A DNA stretch of 64,000 bases, taken from NCBI RefSeq assembly GCF_900444995.1, contig NZ_UAPQ01000001.1:682001-746000 (forward strand), given 5' to 3'. The notes under the pieces are model-generated. The model made no database searches. It saw only the letters and a program-made list of their open reading frames with translations, and was not told the origin of the DNA. Position numbers and translations under genes: made by a program. This DNA comes from Actinomyces bovis. Its GTDB lineage: Bacteria > Actinomycetota > Actinomycetes > Actinomycetales > Actinomycetaceae. Shown here piece by piece: positions 56,647-64,000 of the stretch; the first letter of the stretch is position 1; the number at the start of each line of letters is the position of its first letter.

Positions 56647-57387
56647 TCAGATCTTGGCGACCTGACTGAAAGAAAGCTCGGCAGGAGTGTCACGGCCAAA
56701 CAGCGAGATAAGCACCTGCACCTTCTGCGTCTCGGGGTGAATCTCCGCAATCGTGGCGGGCAGAGACTCGAAGGGACCATCCGTGACAATCACAGACTCG
56801 CCCACCTCGAAGGCCACCTCGTAAACCTGGCCGCCGGCAGCCACCTGCGTCTTGGCACCCTCCTCCGGGGCAGCATTGGCAGCCTCGGCCTGCTTGGCAG
56901 CCACCTCCTCCGGGGTGGGGCCGAGCTGAGAGACCGCCTCCTCAAAGGTCAGCGGGACGGGGTTGTAGCGGTCACCTACAAAGCCGGTGACAGCCGGAGT
57001 GTCCTTGATGGTGCGCCACACGCGGTCAGAAGTCTCCGGGTCATCCAGGTCCATGCGCACAAACACGTAGCCAGGAATGCGGACCCGCGAGACCTCCTTT
57101 TTCTTGTTGCCGTTCTTAATCTCGATGACAGTTTCCATCGGGACGACGGCGTCGAAGACATAGTCCTCAATCTCGAAGTTTTCCGCGCGGGTGCGGATAT
57201 CCGTGGCCACGCGGCGCTCATAGCCGGAGTAGGTGTGCAGGACGTACCACTCGCCGGGCAGGCCGGACATCTCCTTGCGGAAGGCCTCCAGCGGGTCGAC
57301 GACGGGGGTGGTGTCAGCGGCGGCGGAGTCCTCAGCGGCGTCGGCGGCCTCGGTTACGGGCTCCTCGGACACGATCTCCTCAGACAC
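56647..57387 (-). CDS. nusG: Transcription termination/antitermination protein NusG
   Basis: 246 residues from a GTG at 57387, with an acidic N-terminal extension (1-40) usual in actinobacteria. The NGN domain starts [16 protein letters not shown] and includes [12 protein letters not shown] linker with an Ala-rich insertion precedes the C-terminal KOW domain ([19 protein letters not shown]). Acts on RNA polymerase during elongation. Confidence 0.97.
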   Translation of the reverse strand: MSEEIVSEEPVTEAADAAEDSAAADTTPVVDPLEAFRKEMSGLPGEWYVLHTYSGYERRVATDIRTRAENFEIEDYVFDAVVPMETVIEIKNGNKKKEVSRVRIPGYVFVRMDLDDPETSDRVWRTIKDTPAVTGFVGDRYNPVPLTFEEAVSQLGPTPEEVAAKQAEAANAAPEEGAKTQVAAGGQVYEVAFEVGESVIVTDGPFESLPATIAEIHPETQKVQVLISLFGRDTPAELSFSQVAKI

Positions 57388-57462
57388 GATGTACCTGCTT
57401 TCAGCTAAATGGCTTGGTGATGGGCGGGGCGGCGCTCATGAACTCGGCTCACCCGTGCCGGG

Positions 57463-57690
57463 TCAGACAAAGACCCAGTTGACAATCTGGTTGAAGACGA
57501 AGTCGAGCGCACCGGTGAAAGCCATAATCGCCAGGATGAAGACGACCACCACGATGAAATAGGTGCTCAACTCATTGCGGGTCGGCCAGACGACCTTCTT
57601 GAGCTCATCAACCACCTGGCGCAGGAACAGCGCAATACGGGCGAATAGGCCACGCTTCTTACGCTGCTCAACAGCGGCGCTCTCGCTCAT
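57463..57690 (-). CDS. secE: Preprotein translocase subunit SecE
   Basis: 75 residues from the ATG at 57690 (MSESAAVEQRKKRG), with GAGG nine bases upstream. The conserved LRQVVDELKKVVWPTRNEL amphipathic helix precedes the single membrane helix. Normal position between tRNA-Trp and nusG. Confidence 0.97.
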   Translation of the reverse strand: MSESAAVEQRKKRGLFARIALFLRQVVDELKKVVWPTRNELSTYFIVVVVFILAIMAFTGALDFVFNQIVNWVFV

Positions 57691-57782
57691 AATCACGGTC
57701 CTCAGGCTCGGCGGTTCGTTCACTACCCATTAGGGCGAGAAGACGAAACCGACGGGACCTCCCGGCAGATCCGCCGTCTCAG

Positions 57783-57855
57783 CAGGGCAGGCGGGACTCG
57801 AACCCACAACCGCCGGTTTTGGAGACCGGTGCGCTACCAATTGCGCCACTGCCCT
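57783..57855 (-). tRNA. tRNA-Trp (anticodon CCA)
   Basis: A 73-base cloverleaf on the minus strand: acceptor arms AGGGCAG/CTGCCCT, anticodon loop CTCCAAA in a CCGGT/ACCGG stem, T-arm GTGGGTTCGAGTCCCGC. The 3' CCA is not encoded. tRNA-Trp next to secE-nusG is the standard bacterial order. Confidence 0.97.
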
Positions 57856-57998
57856 TCAGCGAGACTCAATACTCGCACAAGGCCCCCCTGATCGCGAAAT
57901 ATCCTGAGGTGGCCTGCGACACGTCCCGCTGGTGAGGGCTAGTATCGAGACATCAGACGTCCTGCCGGGACGAGCTCAACGAGGAGAGACGAGCAGAT

Positions 57999-58982
57999 AT
58001 GACCTACGGTCTCATCGGCGCCTACGCATCACTGCCAGCAGACCAGGCGGAGCAGGAGGAGTACTACCGGCTCCTCGCCCAGATACCCGGCGTCCGTGGC
58101 CTAGAAATCCCCTACGTGCATGGCCTGGGCGACCTCCCCTGGTTGGCGGCCCAGCTAGCTCCCCACTGGGACCGCAATATCGTCACCGGCGTGGGCGGCA
58201 CCATGGTGCGCGTCTGGGACACCGGCACCTTCGGCCTGGCCTCCACCTCCGCGGAGGGCCGCACTGCCGCTCTAGCCTTCACCCGCGAGCTGCGCGACGC
58301 GGTGGAAGCCCTGCGCGAAGCCTGCGGGCGTGACGTAGTGGCCGGTGTGGAAATCCACTCCGCCCCCTCCGGCGAGCATGGCGTAGCCCACTGCCCCGAG
58401 GCCTTCGGCGAATCCCTGGCAGAAATCGTGGACTACGACTGGGGCGGGGCCCCGCTGCTAGTGGAGCACTGCGATGCCTTCGTAGCCCCTGACCGCGGCG
58501 AAAAGCGCCTCATGAGCTTGGACGATGAGTTGGCGGTGCTGGCCGAGCTGGGCCGCCCCGAGATTCGCATGACCTTGAACTGGGGCCGTTCTGCCCTGGA
58601 AGCGCGGGATGCCGCCGTGGCGGCCCAGCACGTGCGCCAGGTGCGGGCGGCTGGGCTCTTGGAGGGCGTCATGTTCTCTGGCGCCGGTCCAGCAGATACG
58701 CAGTACGCCAAGGCCTGGATGGACGGACACCTGCCATTAGACGTGGATGAGCCTGGCTCTGCGATGGGAGCCGCCCAGGTGCGCGAGTGCACAGTGGCCG
58801 CCCTGGCTACTGAGGCAGCGGTTCTGAGCGCTGCTGGCAGCCCCGCCGCGCTGGCACAAGCCGCCCCGGCCGCCTATATCGGCGCAAAGTGCCAGGTGCC
58901 CGACGTTGACCTCGCTACCCGCCTTCGCTTTGTGCGCAACATCCTGGACGCCACAGAAGTGGCACAGTTTGCAGCACTTTGA
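57999..58982 (+). CDS. DUF4862-family protein (sugar isomerase-like TIM barrel)
   Basis: 327 residues, beginning MTYGLIGAYASLPADQAEQEE and containing LLVEHCDAF and an RMTLNWGRSA segment, as in DUF4862 proteins, which are predicted to have a xylose isomerase-like barrel. GAGGAG lies about a dozen bases before the ATG. No sugar-metabolism genes are adjacent, so the substrate is unknown. Its stop codon lies in the left arm of a long inverted repeat. Confidence 0.8.
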   Translation: MTYGLIGAYASLPADQAEQEEYYRLLAQIPGVRGLEIPYVHGLGDLPWLAAQLAPHWDRNIVTGVGGTMVRVWDTGTFGLASTSAEGRTAALAFTRELRDAVEALREACGRDVVAGVEIHSAPSGEHGVAHCPEAFGESLAEIVDYDWGGAPLLVEHCDAFVAPDRGEKRLMSLDDELAVLAELGRPEIRMTLNWGRSALEARDAAVAAQHVRQVRAAGLLEGVMFSGAGPADTQYAKAWMDGHLPLDVDEPGSAMGAAQVRECTVAALATEAAVLSAAGSPAALAQAAPAAYIGAKCQVPDVDLATRLRFVRNILDATEVAQFAAL

Positions 58983-59083
58983 GCAGCTGCTGCCGGGCTG
59001 ACCAGCGTAAAACCGCATGATTCCAACGACTCGATGAGTCGGCGGAGAGGTGGACAAGCTCAAAGTGCTGCATTTTGTGCCAC
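58959..59083. repeat. 26-bp imperfect inverted repeat with inner hairpin
   Basis: Arms 58959-58984 and 59058-59083 match at 23 of 26 positions in inverted orientation (core TGCAGCACTTTGAGC / GCTCAAAGTGCTGCA). The spacer holds a perfect CGACTC-GAT-GAGTCG hairpin at 59027-59041. It covers the end of the DUF4862 gene and the leader of the aminotransferase gene. Confidence 0.85.
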
Positions 59084-59123
59084 AAGTCAGGCAGATGACA
59101 GCGCACCATGGGAGCATGGGGCC

Positions 59124-60335
59124 GTGAGCACACCAAAGAAGCGAGTTTCAGCCCGGCTAGCCGCAATCGCCCCTTCCGCCACCCTGGTTGTCGATTCCAA
59201 AGCCAAAGCGCTTAAGGCCGCCGGCCGCCCGGTCATTGGCTTTGGCGCTGGTGAGCCAGATTTCGCGACCCCCGATTACATTGTCGAAGCCGCCGTAGCC
59301 GCCGCCAAGGACCCGGTCAACCACAAGTACACCCCCGCCAAGGGCCTGCCAGCCCTGCGCGAGGCCATCGCCGCCAAGACCCTGCGGGACTCCGGCTATG
59401 AGGTCTGCCCGGATGACATCATCGTCACCAACGGTGGCAAACAAGCCGTGTTCGCGGCTTTTGTCGCCCTGGTAGACCCAGGTGACGAGGTCATCCTGCC
59501 CGCCCCCTACTGGGTCACCTACCCAGAGTGCGTCCGCCTGGCTGGCGGCACCCCCGTGGAGGTCTTTGCCGGCGCAGACCAGGACTACAAGGTCACGCTG
59601 GAGCAGTTGGAGGCCGCCCGCACCGAACGCACCAAAGCGTTGCTGCTCTGCTCCCCCTCCAACCCCACCGGCTCCGTCTACACACCCGCCGAGCTGACCG
59701 CCATCGGCCAGTGGGCCCTAGAACATGGCATCTGGGTGATCTCTGACGAAATCTACGAACACCTGCTCTACGACGGTGCCGAGCCTGCCCACATCGTCAA
59801 GCTGGTGCCTGAGCTGGCAGACCAGACCGTGGTGCTGAACGGAGTAGCCAAGACCTACGCCATGACCGGTTGGCGGGTGGGCTGGATGTTGGGCCCCTCA
59901 GATGTCCTCAAGGCCGCCACCAATCTCCAGTCGCATATGACCAGCAACGTCGCCAACGTCTCCCAGCGGGCGGCGCTGGCCGCCGTCAGTGGTGACCTGT
60001 CCGCCGTCGCCCAGATGCGGGAGGCCTTTGACCGGCGCCGCAAGCTAATGGTGGAGATGCTCTCCAGCATTGAGCACTTGGTGGTGCCGAGGCCGCAGGG
60101 CGCCTTCTACGCCTACCCGAGCATTGAGGGACTGGTGGGCAAGACTCTGCGCGGCCGGGTGATCGACTCTTCCATCACCCTGGCTGACGCGATTCTCGAA
60201 CACGTTGAGGTTGCAGTGGTGCCTGGTGAGGCCTTCGGGCGCTCCGGATACTTGCGCCTGTCCTACGCAACCAGCGACGAGGCCATCACCGAGGGTGTGA
60301 GCCGCATGCAGCAACTCCTAGCTGAGCTGCGCTGA
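59124..60335 (+). CDS. Aspartate aminotransferase (class I, PLP-dependent)
   Basis: 403 residues from a GTG at 59124 ([21 protein letters not shown]), preceded by GGGAG; the frame extends back to 59034 but through the inverted repeat. Class I motifs: [46 protein letters not shown] and the PLP-lysine motif [14 protein letters not shown] at about 243. Closest to the type Ib aspartate/prephenate aminotransferases of Gram-positives. Cytoplasmic, links oxaloacetate and aspartate. Confidence 0.93.
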   Translation: MSTPKKRVSARLAAIAPSATLVVDSKAKALKAAGRPVIGFGAGEPDFATPDYIVEAAVAAAKDPVNHKYTPAKGLPALREAIAAKTLRDSGYEVCPDDIIVTNGGKQAVFAAFVALVDPGDEVILPAPYWVTYPECVRLAGGTPVEVFAGADQDYKVTLEQLEAARTERTKALLLCSPSNPTGSVYTPAELTAIGQWALEHGIWVISDEIYEHLLYDGAEPAHIVKLVPELADQTVVLNGVAKTYAMTGWRVGWMLGPSDVLKAATNLQSHMTSNVANVSQRAALAAVSGDLSAVAQMREAFDRRRKLMVEMLSSIEHLVVPRPQGAFYAYPSIEGLVGKTLRGRVIDSSITLADAILEHVEVAVVPGEAFGRSGYLRLSYATSDEAITEGVSRMQQLLAELR

Positions 60336-60349
60336 GCCGCTCACGACGA

Positions 60350-60387
60350 CGTCACCCGCCGAGGCTAACCGACCCCGGCGGGTGACG
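60350..60387. terminator. Terminator after the aminotransferase gene
   Basis: CGTCACCCGCCG pairs with CGGCGGGTGACG over 12 bp around a 14-base loop, 15 bp past the stop. Also placed to stop transcription from the convergent APH-family gene. Confidence 0.8.
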
Positions 60388-60539
60388 CATTTATAGCGCG
60401 AATGCTGCCGGTTCAGCGGGGTAGCTAACCGCCAATGGTTTTACTGTTCACCCGCGCAGCAGGGCGGCTGGCCCGGCCCAGAGCGCTGCTTAAAGCGCCA
60501 GCTTGGACCGCCGCGCAGAACCCCGGCGCAGAGCGCTGC

Positions 60540-61808
60540 TCAGACCACCGGCGCGGAGTGAGGGGCACGGCGCGTATCGATCTCGCGAGCCTCAGCCAGC
60601 CACAGCTCGGCGCGTGCCAAGCGACCTTCGGCGTCGGCCCGCCAGGCACCACCGTCCTCACGGCGGGCCCCAGCCACCAAGGAAAGCACCACGCCCGCGC
60701 AACGCGCGCGCAAAGCCACCGGATCCGCTTGCAGGTCTGCCAGGCGCGTCCAGGTATCAACAGCCGGGCGCAGGTAGGGGTAGGAGGCGGGCGCCAAGTG
60801 GTCCAGTATGCTGACGTGCCCCAGCAGGCAAGCTAGGTCATCCACGCGATGCCCCGGCCCCAGGGAGTCAACGTCCAGCAGGCAGGCCACCTGCTCCCCG
60901 TCCATCAGCACATTCGCCTCATAGAAGTCACCGTGCACCGGCACCACCGGCCCCGGATCCGTGCGCGCCATGAGTTCCACGACGCCGTCGGCCACCGCCC
61001 GCGTGCGGGCCGCGCACTGCGGCAGGACGGTGGCAGCGGCATGCGCGTAGTGGCGCACCCGCTCAGACCAGGCGGGTCGCCGCGGCAGCTGGACGGCGTC
61101 AGCGGGCAGGGAATCCAACAATTTGGTGAGGGCCCCAAACACCCGGGTGGCTTTGGCCTCATCCATGCCAGCTGCCAGCAAGCCGGAGAGGGGCGAGCCC
61201 AGACCGGTGGAGATCAGCACGAAACCGTCCTGATCCTCCCGCAGGATGCGTGGCGCCGGAACCTTGGCGATCTCCAGGAGTCGGTGCCGCTGCACGAAAG
61301 GACGCGCTTGGGAGGGGCGCAGCACCTTGGCATAGGCCGTGGAGTGGTCCGGGTAGGTGACGCGCAGGACAGCCCGGCGGGTGGGTCGGTAGACCACCAC
61401 CTCCACACTCACCTGGGCCCCCAGGCGCTGCCCCAGAGCCGACGGGGTACAAGCCACCGTCAGGGCGGGCAATTCCGGGTCGGCCGGGTGGCGCCACACG
61501 TGGATGGTGGGACCCGAGCCGCCGGTGGGGGCCACCCGCACCAAATGGGGTGAGTTCGGGTTGGACAGGCGCGCCGTCGTTGCAAATAGGTATTCGGTGG
61601 CGCGGTAACCCTCCGGAAAGTCCACCAGGGCCGTGTAGCCCACGGAAACGCCGGCGCCGGGGCGGTGATGCACGGAGTGCACCCGCCAGGAGACGAGGGT
61701 CTGGCGGGAAGGGGCGAGGGCCGCCGCCAGCACTGATGCCGCACGTGGTCCCGTGAGCAGGGAGACGTCTTCAGCCTCCCGACCGGCCAGTGCGTTGTCC
61801 ATGGGCAC
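60540..61808 (-). CDS. Aminoglycoside phosphotransferase-fold (APH) family protein
   Basis: 422 residues. The C-terminal lobe has VHGDFYEANVLMDGEQ (catalytic Asp) followed by LLDVDSLGPGHRVDDLA (metal-binding Asp), the two APH hallmarks. The N-terminal lobe includes AYAKVLRPSQ with a plausible ATP lysine. It is longer than resistance-type enzymes and has an extra N-terminal 130 residues, so it is more likely a metabolic small-molecule kinase than a drug-resistance gene. Substrate unknown. GTG at 61808 is the likely start. Confidence 0.8.
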   Translation of the reverse strand: MPMDNALAGREAEDVSLLTGPRAASVLAAALAPSRQTLVSWRVHSVHHRPGAGVSVGYTALVDFPEGYRATEYLFATTARLSNPNSPHLVRVAPTGGSGPTIHVWRHPADPELPALTVACTPSALGQRLGAQVSVEVVVYRPTRRAVLRVTYPDHSTAYAKVLRPSQARPFVQRHRLLEIAKVPAPRILREDQDGFVLISTGLGSPLSGLLAAGMDEAKATRVFGALTKLLDSLPADAVQLPRRPAWSERVRHYAHAAATVLPQCAARTRAVADGVVELMARTDPGPVVPVHGDFYEANVLMDGEQVACLLDVDSLGPGHRVDDLACLLGHVSILDHLAPASYPYLRPAVDTWTRLADLQADPVALRARCAGVVLSLVAGARREDGGAWRADAEGRLARAELWLAEAREIDTRRAPHSAPVV

Positions 61809-61934
61809 CAGTCTGCCCTACGTGCAGGCAAATGCGCGGCACATGCATGGGCTCTCATCCCCGTGCAGCCCGCGGATTGGCGCGAGTACGCGCTTGGCGA
61901 ATTGACCGGCGGGTGACGTGGCACAATCCCGCCC

Positions 61935-62957
61935 ATGCGCAACCTAGCCAAGCTGCCCAAGGCGCACCTGCACCTGCACTTCACGGGTTCGATGCGCCTG
62001 GACACGCTGGTGGAGTTGGCTTCCGCCACGCGCACCCGGCTGCCCTCCTCGTTTATCGACGGCGACCCACTGCACGTACCCGCCGACCACCGCGGCTGGT
62101 TTCGTTTCCAACGCTCCTATGACACCGCCCGCGCGCTCGTCCGCAGCGAGGAGGTGATGCGCCGTCTGGTGCTGGAGGCTGCCTTGGATGACGCTGCTGA
62201 GGGCTCTCGGCGCCTGGAGATTCAGGTGGACCCGACGTCGTATGCGCCCTATGTGGGTGGGATAACTCCGGCGCTGGAGATCATTCTGGATGCCGCTAAG
62301 CAGGCCACTGTGCTCACTGGCGTGGAGGTGGCGGTGGTGGTGGCGGCATCCCGCATGCGGCACCCCTTGGATGCGCGGACGCTGGCGCGGCTGGCGGTGC
62401 GGCATGCGGGCGACGGTGCAGGCCAGGTGGTGGGCTTTGGGCTGTCCAACGACGAGCGGGCTGGGGACACGGCGTCTTGGGGACCGGCCTTCGCGATTGC
62501 GCGGCGCGCCGGGCTGGCTTCGCTGCCCCATGGCGGGGAGTTGCTGGGGCCGAAGCATGTGCGGGAGGTGGTGTCGGCTTTGGGGCCGACGCGCCTGGGG
62601 CATGGGGTGCGGCTCAGTGAGGACCCGGCGCTGTTAGAGGCGGTGGCGGCAGCGGGAATCAGTCTGGAGGTGTGCCCGGCTTCCAATGTCTGCCTGGGGG
62701 TGTACCGCGAGCCTGGTGATGTGCCACTCGGGACCCTGCTGGCGCACGGGGCGCAGGTGGCTTTGGGGGCGGACGACCCGCTGTTGTTCCAGTCGCGGCT
62801 GGTGGACCAGTACGAGATCGCACGGGCGCAGGGTATGGATGACGCGGCACTGGCTGAGTTGGCGCGTGGCTCGATCCGGGCTTCCTTGGCTAGTGAAGGG
62901 TCCAAGGCACGGTGGCTGGCTGAGGTGGATGACTGGCTGGCTAGCTCTGGTTCATAG
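61935..62957 (+). CDS. add: Adenosine deaminase
   Basis: 340 residues. Motifs of the family: KAHLHLHFTGS (zinc His), LPHGGEL (catalytic His-Gly-Glu region, with PHGGE instead of the common HAGE), RLGHGVRL, SLEVCPASN and ALGADDPLLF (zinc Asp). Converts adenosine to inosine in purine salvage. The altered HGGE motif is seen in some actinobacterial relatives, so true substrate preference should be kept open. Confidence 0.88.
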   Translation: MRNLAKLPKAHLHLHFTGSMRLDTLVELASATRTRLPSSFIDGDPLHVPADHRGWFRFQRSYDTARALVRSEEVMRRLVLEAALDDAAEGSRRLEIQVDPTSYAPYVGGITPALEIILDAAKQATVLTGVEVAVVVAASRMRHPLDARTLARLAVRHAGDGAGQVVGFGLSNDERAGDTASWGPAFAIARRAGLASLPHGGELLGPKHVREVVSALGPTRLGHGVRLSEDPALLEAVAAAGISLEVCPASNVCLGVYREPGDVPLGTLLAHGAQVALGADDPLLFQSRLVDQYEIARAQGMDDAALAELARGSIRASLASEGSKARWLAEVDDWLASSGS

Positions 62958-62976
62958 GGCGGGAGCGCCCGTTTGT

Positions 62977-63047
62977 GTCGAAAACGCCCGTTTGTGACGA
63001 GTTCGCCCGCACTGCGGGCGTTTTGGTCACGAACGGGCGTTTTCGAC
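62977..63047. repeat. Nested palindromic element, probable bidirectional terminator
   Basis: Outer arms 62977-62998 and 63026-63047 are inverted copies with one mismatch in 22 (core GTCGAAAACGCCCGTT). Inside, CGCCCGCA/TGCGGGCG (63004-63020) forms a second hairpin followed by TTTT. A further direct copy of CGCCCGTTTGTG lies at 62966-62977. It separates the convergent add and transporter genes. Confidence 0.85.
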
Positions 63048-63082
63048 GTCGAGGCCTGAGGCAGCACTGGACCGAGCGGCGG

Positions 63083-63979
63083 CTAGGACTTGCGCAGTAC
63101 CGCAACCAATCGACGTCGTCGCAGCAAAGGCTCGAGCTCCGCCACCACCGAGCCGGCAAAGATCAACGAGCCACCCACCAGCAGCCGCAAGGTCACCAGT
63201 TCCCCAACCAATAGCACTGCAAAAACTGCGGAGAACACCGGTTCCATGGCCATGATGACTGCCGCCCGCGCCGCATCCATGCGCGCCTGCGCCCAGGTTT
63301 GCCCCAGCAGTGCCACGAGCCCACCGATCACTGCCAGGAACACCATGACGCCCCACTGTCGGGCCCCCTGCGGCAGCACCAGCCCGCCTTCCAAGGCAAG
63401 CGGCGCATGAATCACGGCCAGCGCAATCATCTGGATAGCGCCCAGCGCCAGCGCATTGCGCCCCACGCTCCACCGCCCCAGCAACACCACGTGGAAGGAA
63501 TAGCCGACGGCGCCGCTGACCAGCAGCAACTCACCCGCACCGACATGCAAACCCGCCAGACCGAGCACCGCAGCCCCCGCGAACGCCAGCAGCACCGCGA
63601 GCAGCGTCGAGCGGGCCAGCCGCACCCGCCACAGCAACCAGGCCACCACCGGTGTGCCCACCACGTACAGGGCGGTCAGAAAGCCAGATACCGACGCCGA
63701 AGCGCGGTCCAGTCCATAGGTCTGAAGGATTTGGGAGAGGGCGTAGACGGCGCCCAGGGCCACGCCTCGCCACCAGGTGCCCCAGTCGGCACGCCACAGC
63801 TGCGGGGCCAAAACCACCGCCCCCACCGCACCGGCAATCGCGAAGCGCAGGCCCAAGAAGTCCAACACGGGCATGCGCACCAGCAGGTCCTTGGTGAGGG
63901 GGAAAGAGGCGCCCCAGGCAGCAGCCACCACAATCAGCACTACTGCGGGCGCAAGTTGGGAGGCAGCGGAGGGCTGCAC
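63083..63979 (-). CDS. EamA/DMT-family transporter
   Basis: 298 residues from a GTG at 63979, with about ten membrane helices in two EamA halves (VVLIVVAAAWGASFPLTKDL at the start of the first; LLLVSGAVGYSFHVVLLGRW in the second). Such proteins export small metabolites; the substrate is unknown. The frame is open to the window edge, so the true start could lie a few codons outside. Confidence 0.9.
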   Translation of the reverse strand: MQPSAASQLAPAVVLIVVAAAWGASFPLTKDLLVRMPVLDFLGLRFAIAGAVGAVVLAPQLWRADWGTWWRGVALGAVYALSQILQTYGLDRASASVSGFLTALYVVGTPVVAWLLWRVRLARSTLLAVLLAFAGAAVLGLAGLHVGAGELLLVSGAVGYSFHVVLLGRWSVGRNALALGAIQMIALAVIHAPLALEGGLVLPQGARQWGVMVFLAVIGGLVALLGQTWAQARMDAARAAVIMAMEPVFSAVFAVLLVGELVTLRLLVGGSLIFAGSVVAELEPLLRRRRLVAVLRKS

Positions 63980-64000
63980 CCGGCGGTTGGCTTGGATGGG

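Noticed and set aside
56131-57408. A long plus-strand frame across rplK and nusG
   Set aside because: It crosses two well-identified genes, a terminator and two leaders; a shadow of GC-rich coding.
60540-61808. Aminoglycoside resistance gene
   Set aside because: Only the APH fold motifs match; length, the N-terminal extension and the chromosomal housekeeping context point to another substrate.

Overview
The window comes from a high-GC Gram-positive bacterium of the Actinomycetota, most likely a member of the Actinomycetales close to Actinomyces/Schaalia. The genus is an inference. The evidence is the GC-rich coding sequence, frequent GTG/TTG starts, chains of 4-bp ATGA/GTGA gene overlaps, WXG100 and FHA/kinase genes, wall-anchored proteins with an LSxTG tail, and rpoB/rpoC of actinobacterial type. 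No rRNA gene, insertion sequence, prophage or CRISPR array was seen.

Region A (1-37814, all on the minus strand, read right to left) is one continuous accessory cluster directly downstream of rpoC. It opens with a 2008-residue surface protein of tandem Ig/cadherin-like and fibronectin-III repeats. Then come a MoxR AAA ATPase, a DUF58 protein, a TgpA-like transglutaminase-fold membrane protein, an RDD-FHA protein, a PP2C phosphatase, an FHA protein, a Ser/Thr kinase with an extracellular Fn3-like domain, an FHA/helix-turn-helix protein and an EccC/EssC-like FtsK ATPase. From the DUF58 gene to the ATPase every junction overlaps. The first half matches the gene content of the PFNA cluster named in Bifidobacterium (kinase, Fn3 protein, AAA-ATPase, DUF58, transglutaminase). 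The second half adds type VII secretion-like substrates (a WXG100-fold protein with a long Gly-rich tail, a protein with a putative T7SS signal domain, a small WXG100 protein), two unknown soluble proteins, a polytopic membrane protein, two paralogous LRV-repeat membrane proteins, two small membrane proteins, a von Willebrand A membrane protein and, cut by the left edge, a bacterial tubulin-like GTPase. A decayed PP2C remnant lies inside the cluster.

Region B (37949-57855, mostly minus) is the transcription/translation block: tRNA-Trp, secE, nusG, rplK, rplA, rplJ, rplL, rpoB, rpoC. It is interrupted twice: between rplA and rplJ by a DUF192 gene (+), a Ser/Thr kinase with a large ectodomain and a Tat-type OmpA-domain lipoprotein; and between rplL and rpoB by two tandem paralogous LSxTG surface proteins.

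Region C (57999-63979) holds ordinary metabolic genes on both strands: a DUF4862 protein, an aspartate aminotransferase, an APH-family protein, adenosine deaminase and an EamA-type transporter. Two striking inverted-repeat structures lie between these genes.

Working model (inference): the Region A kinase, phosphatase and four FHA proteins form a phospho-switch controlling an EccC-driven export machine. MoxR with the DUF58 and VWA proteins, plus the tubulin-like GTPase, would provide assembly or remodelling functions at the membrane. No EccB, EccD, EccE, mycosin, EsaA, EssA or EssB homologue was recognised in the window, so either the rest of the machine lies beyond the left edge or the unfamiliar membrane proteins replace it.
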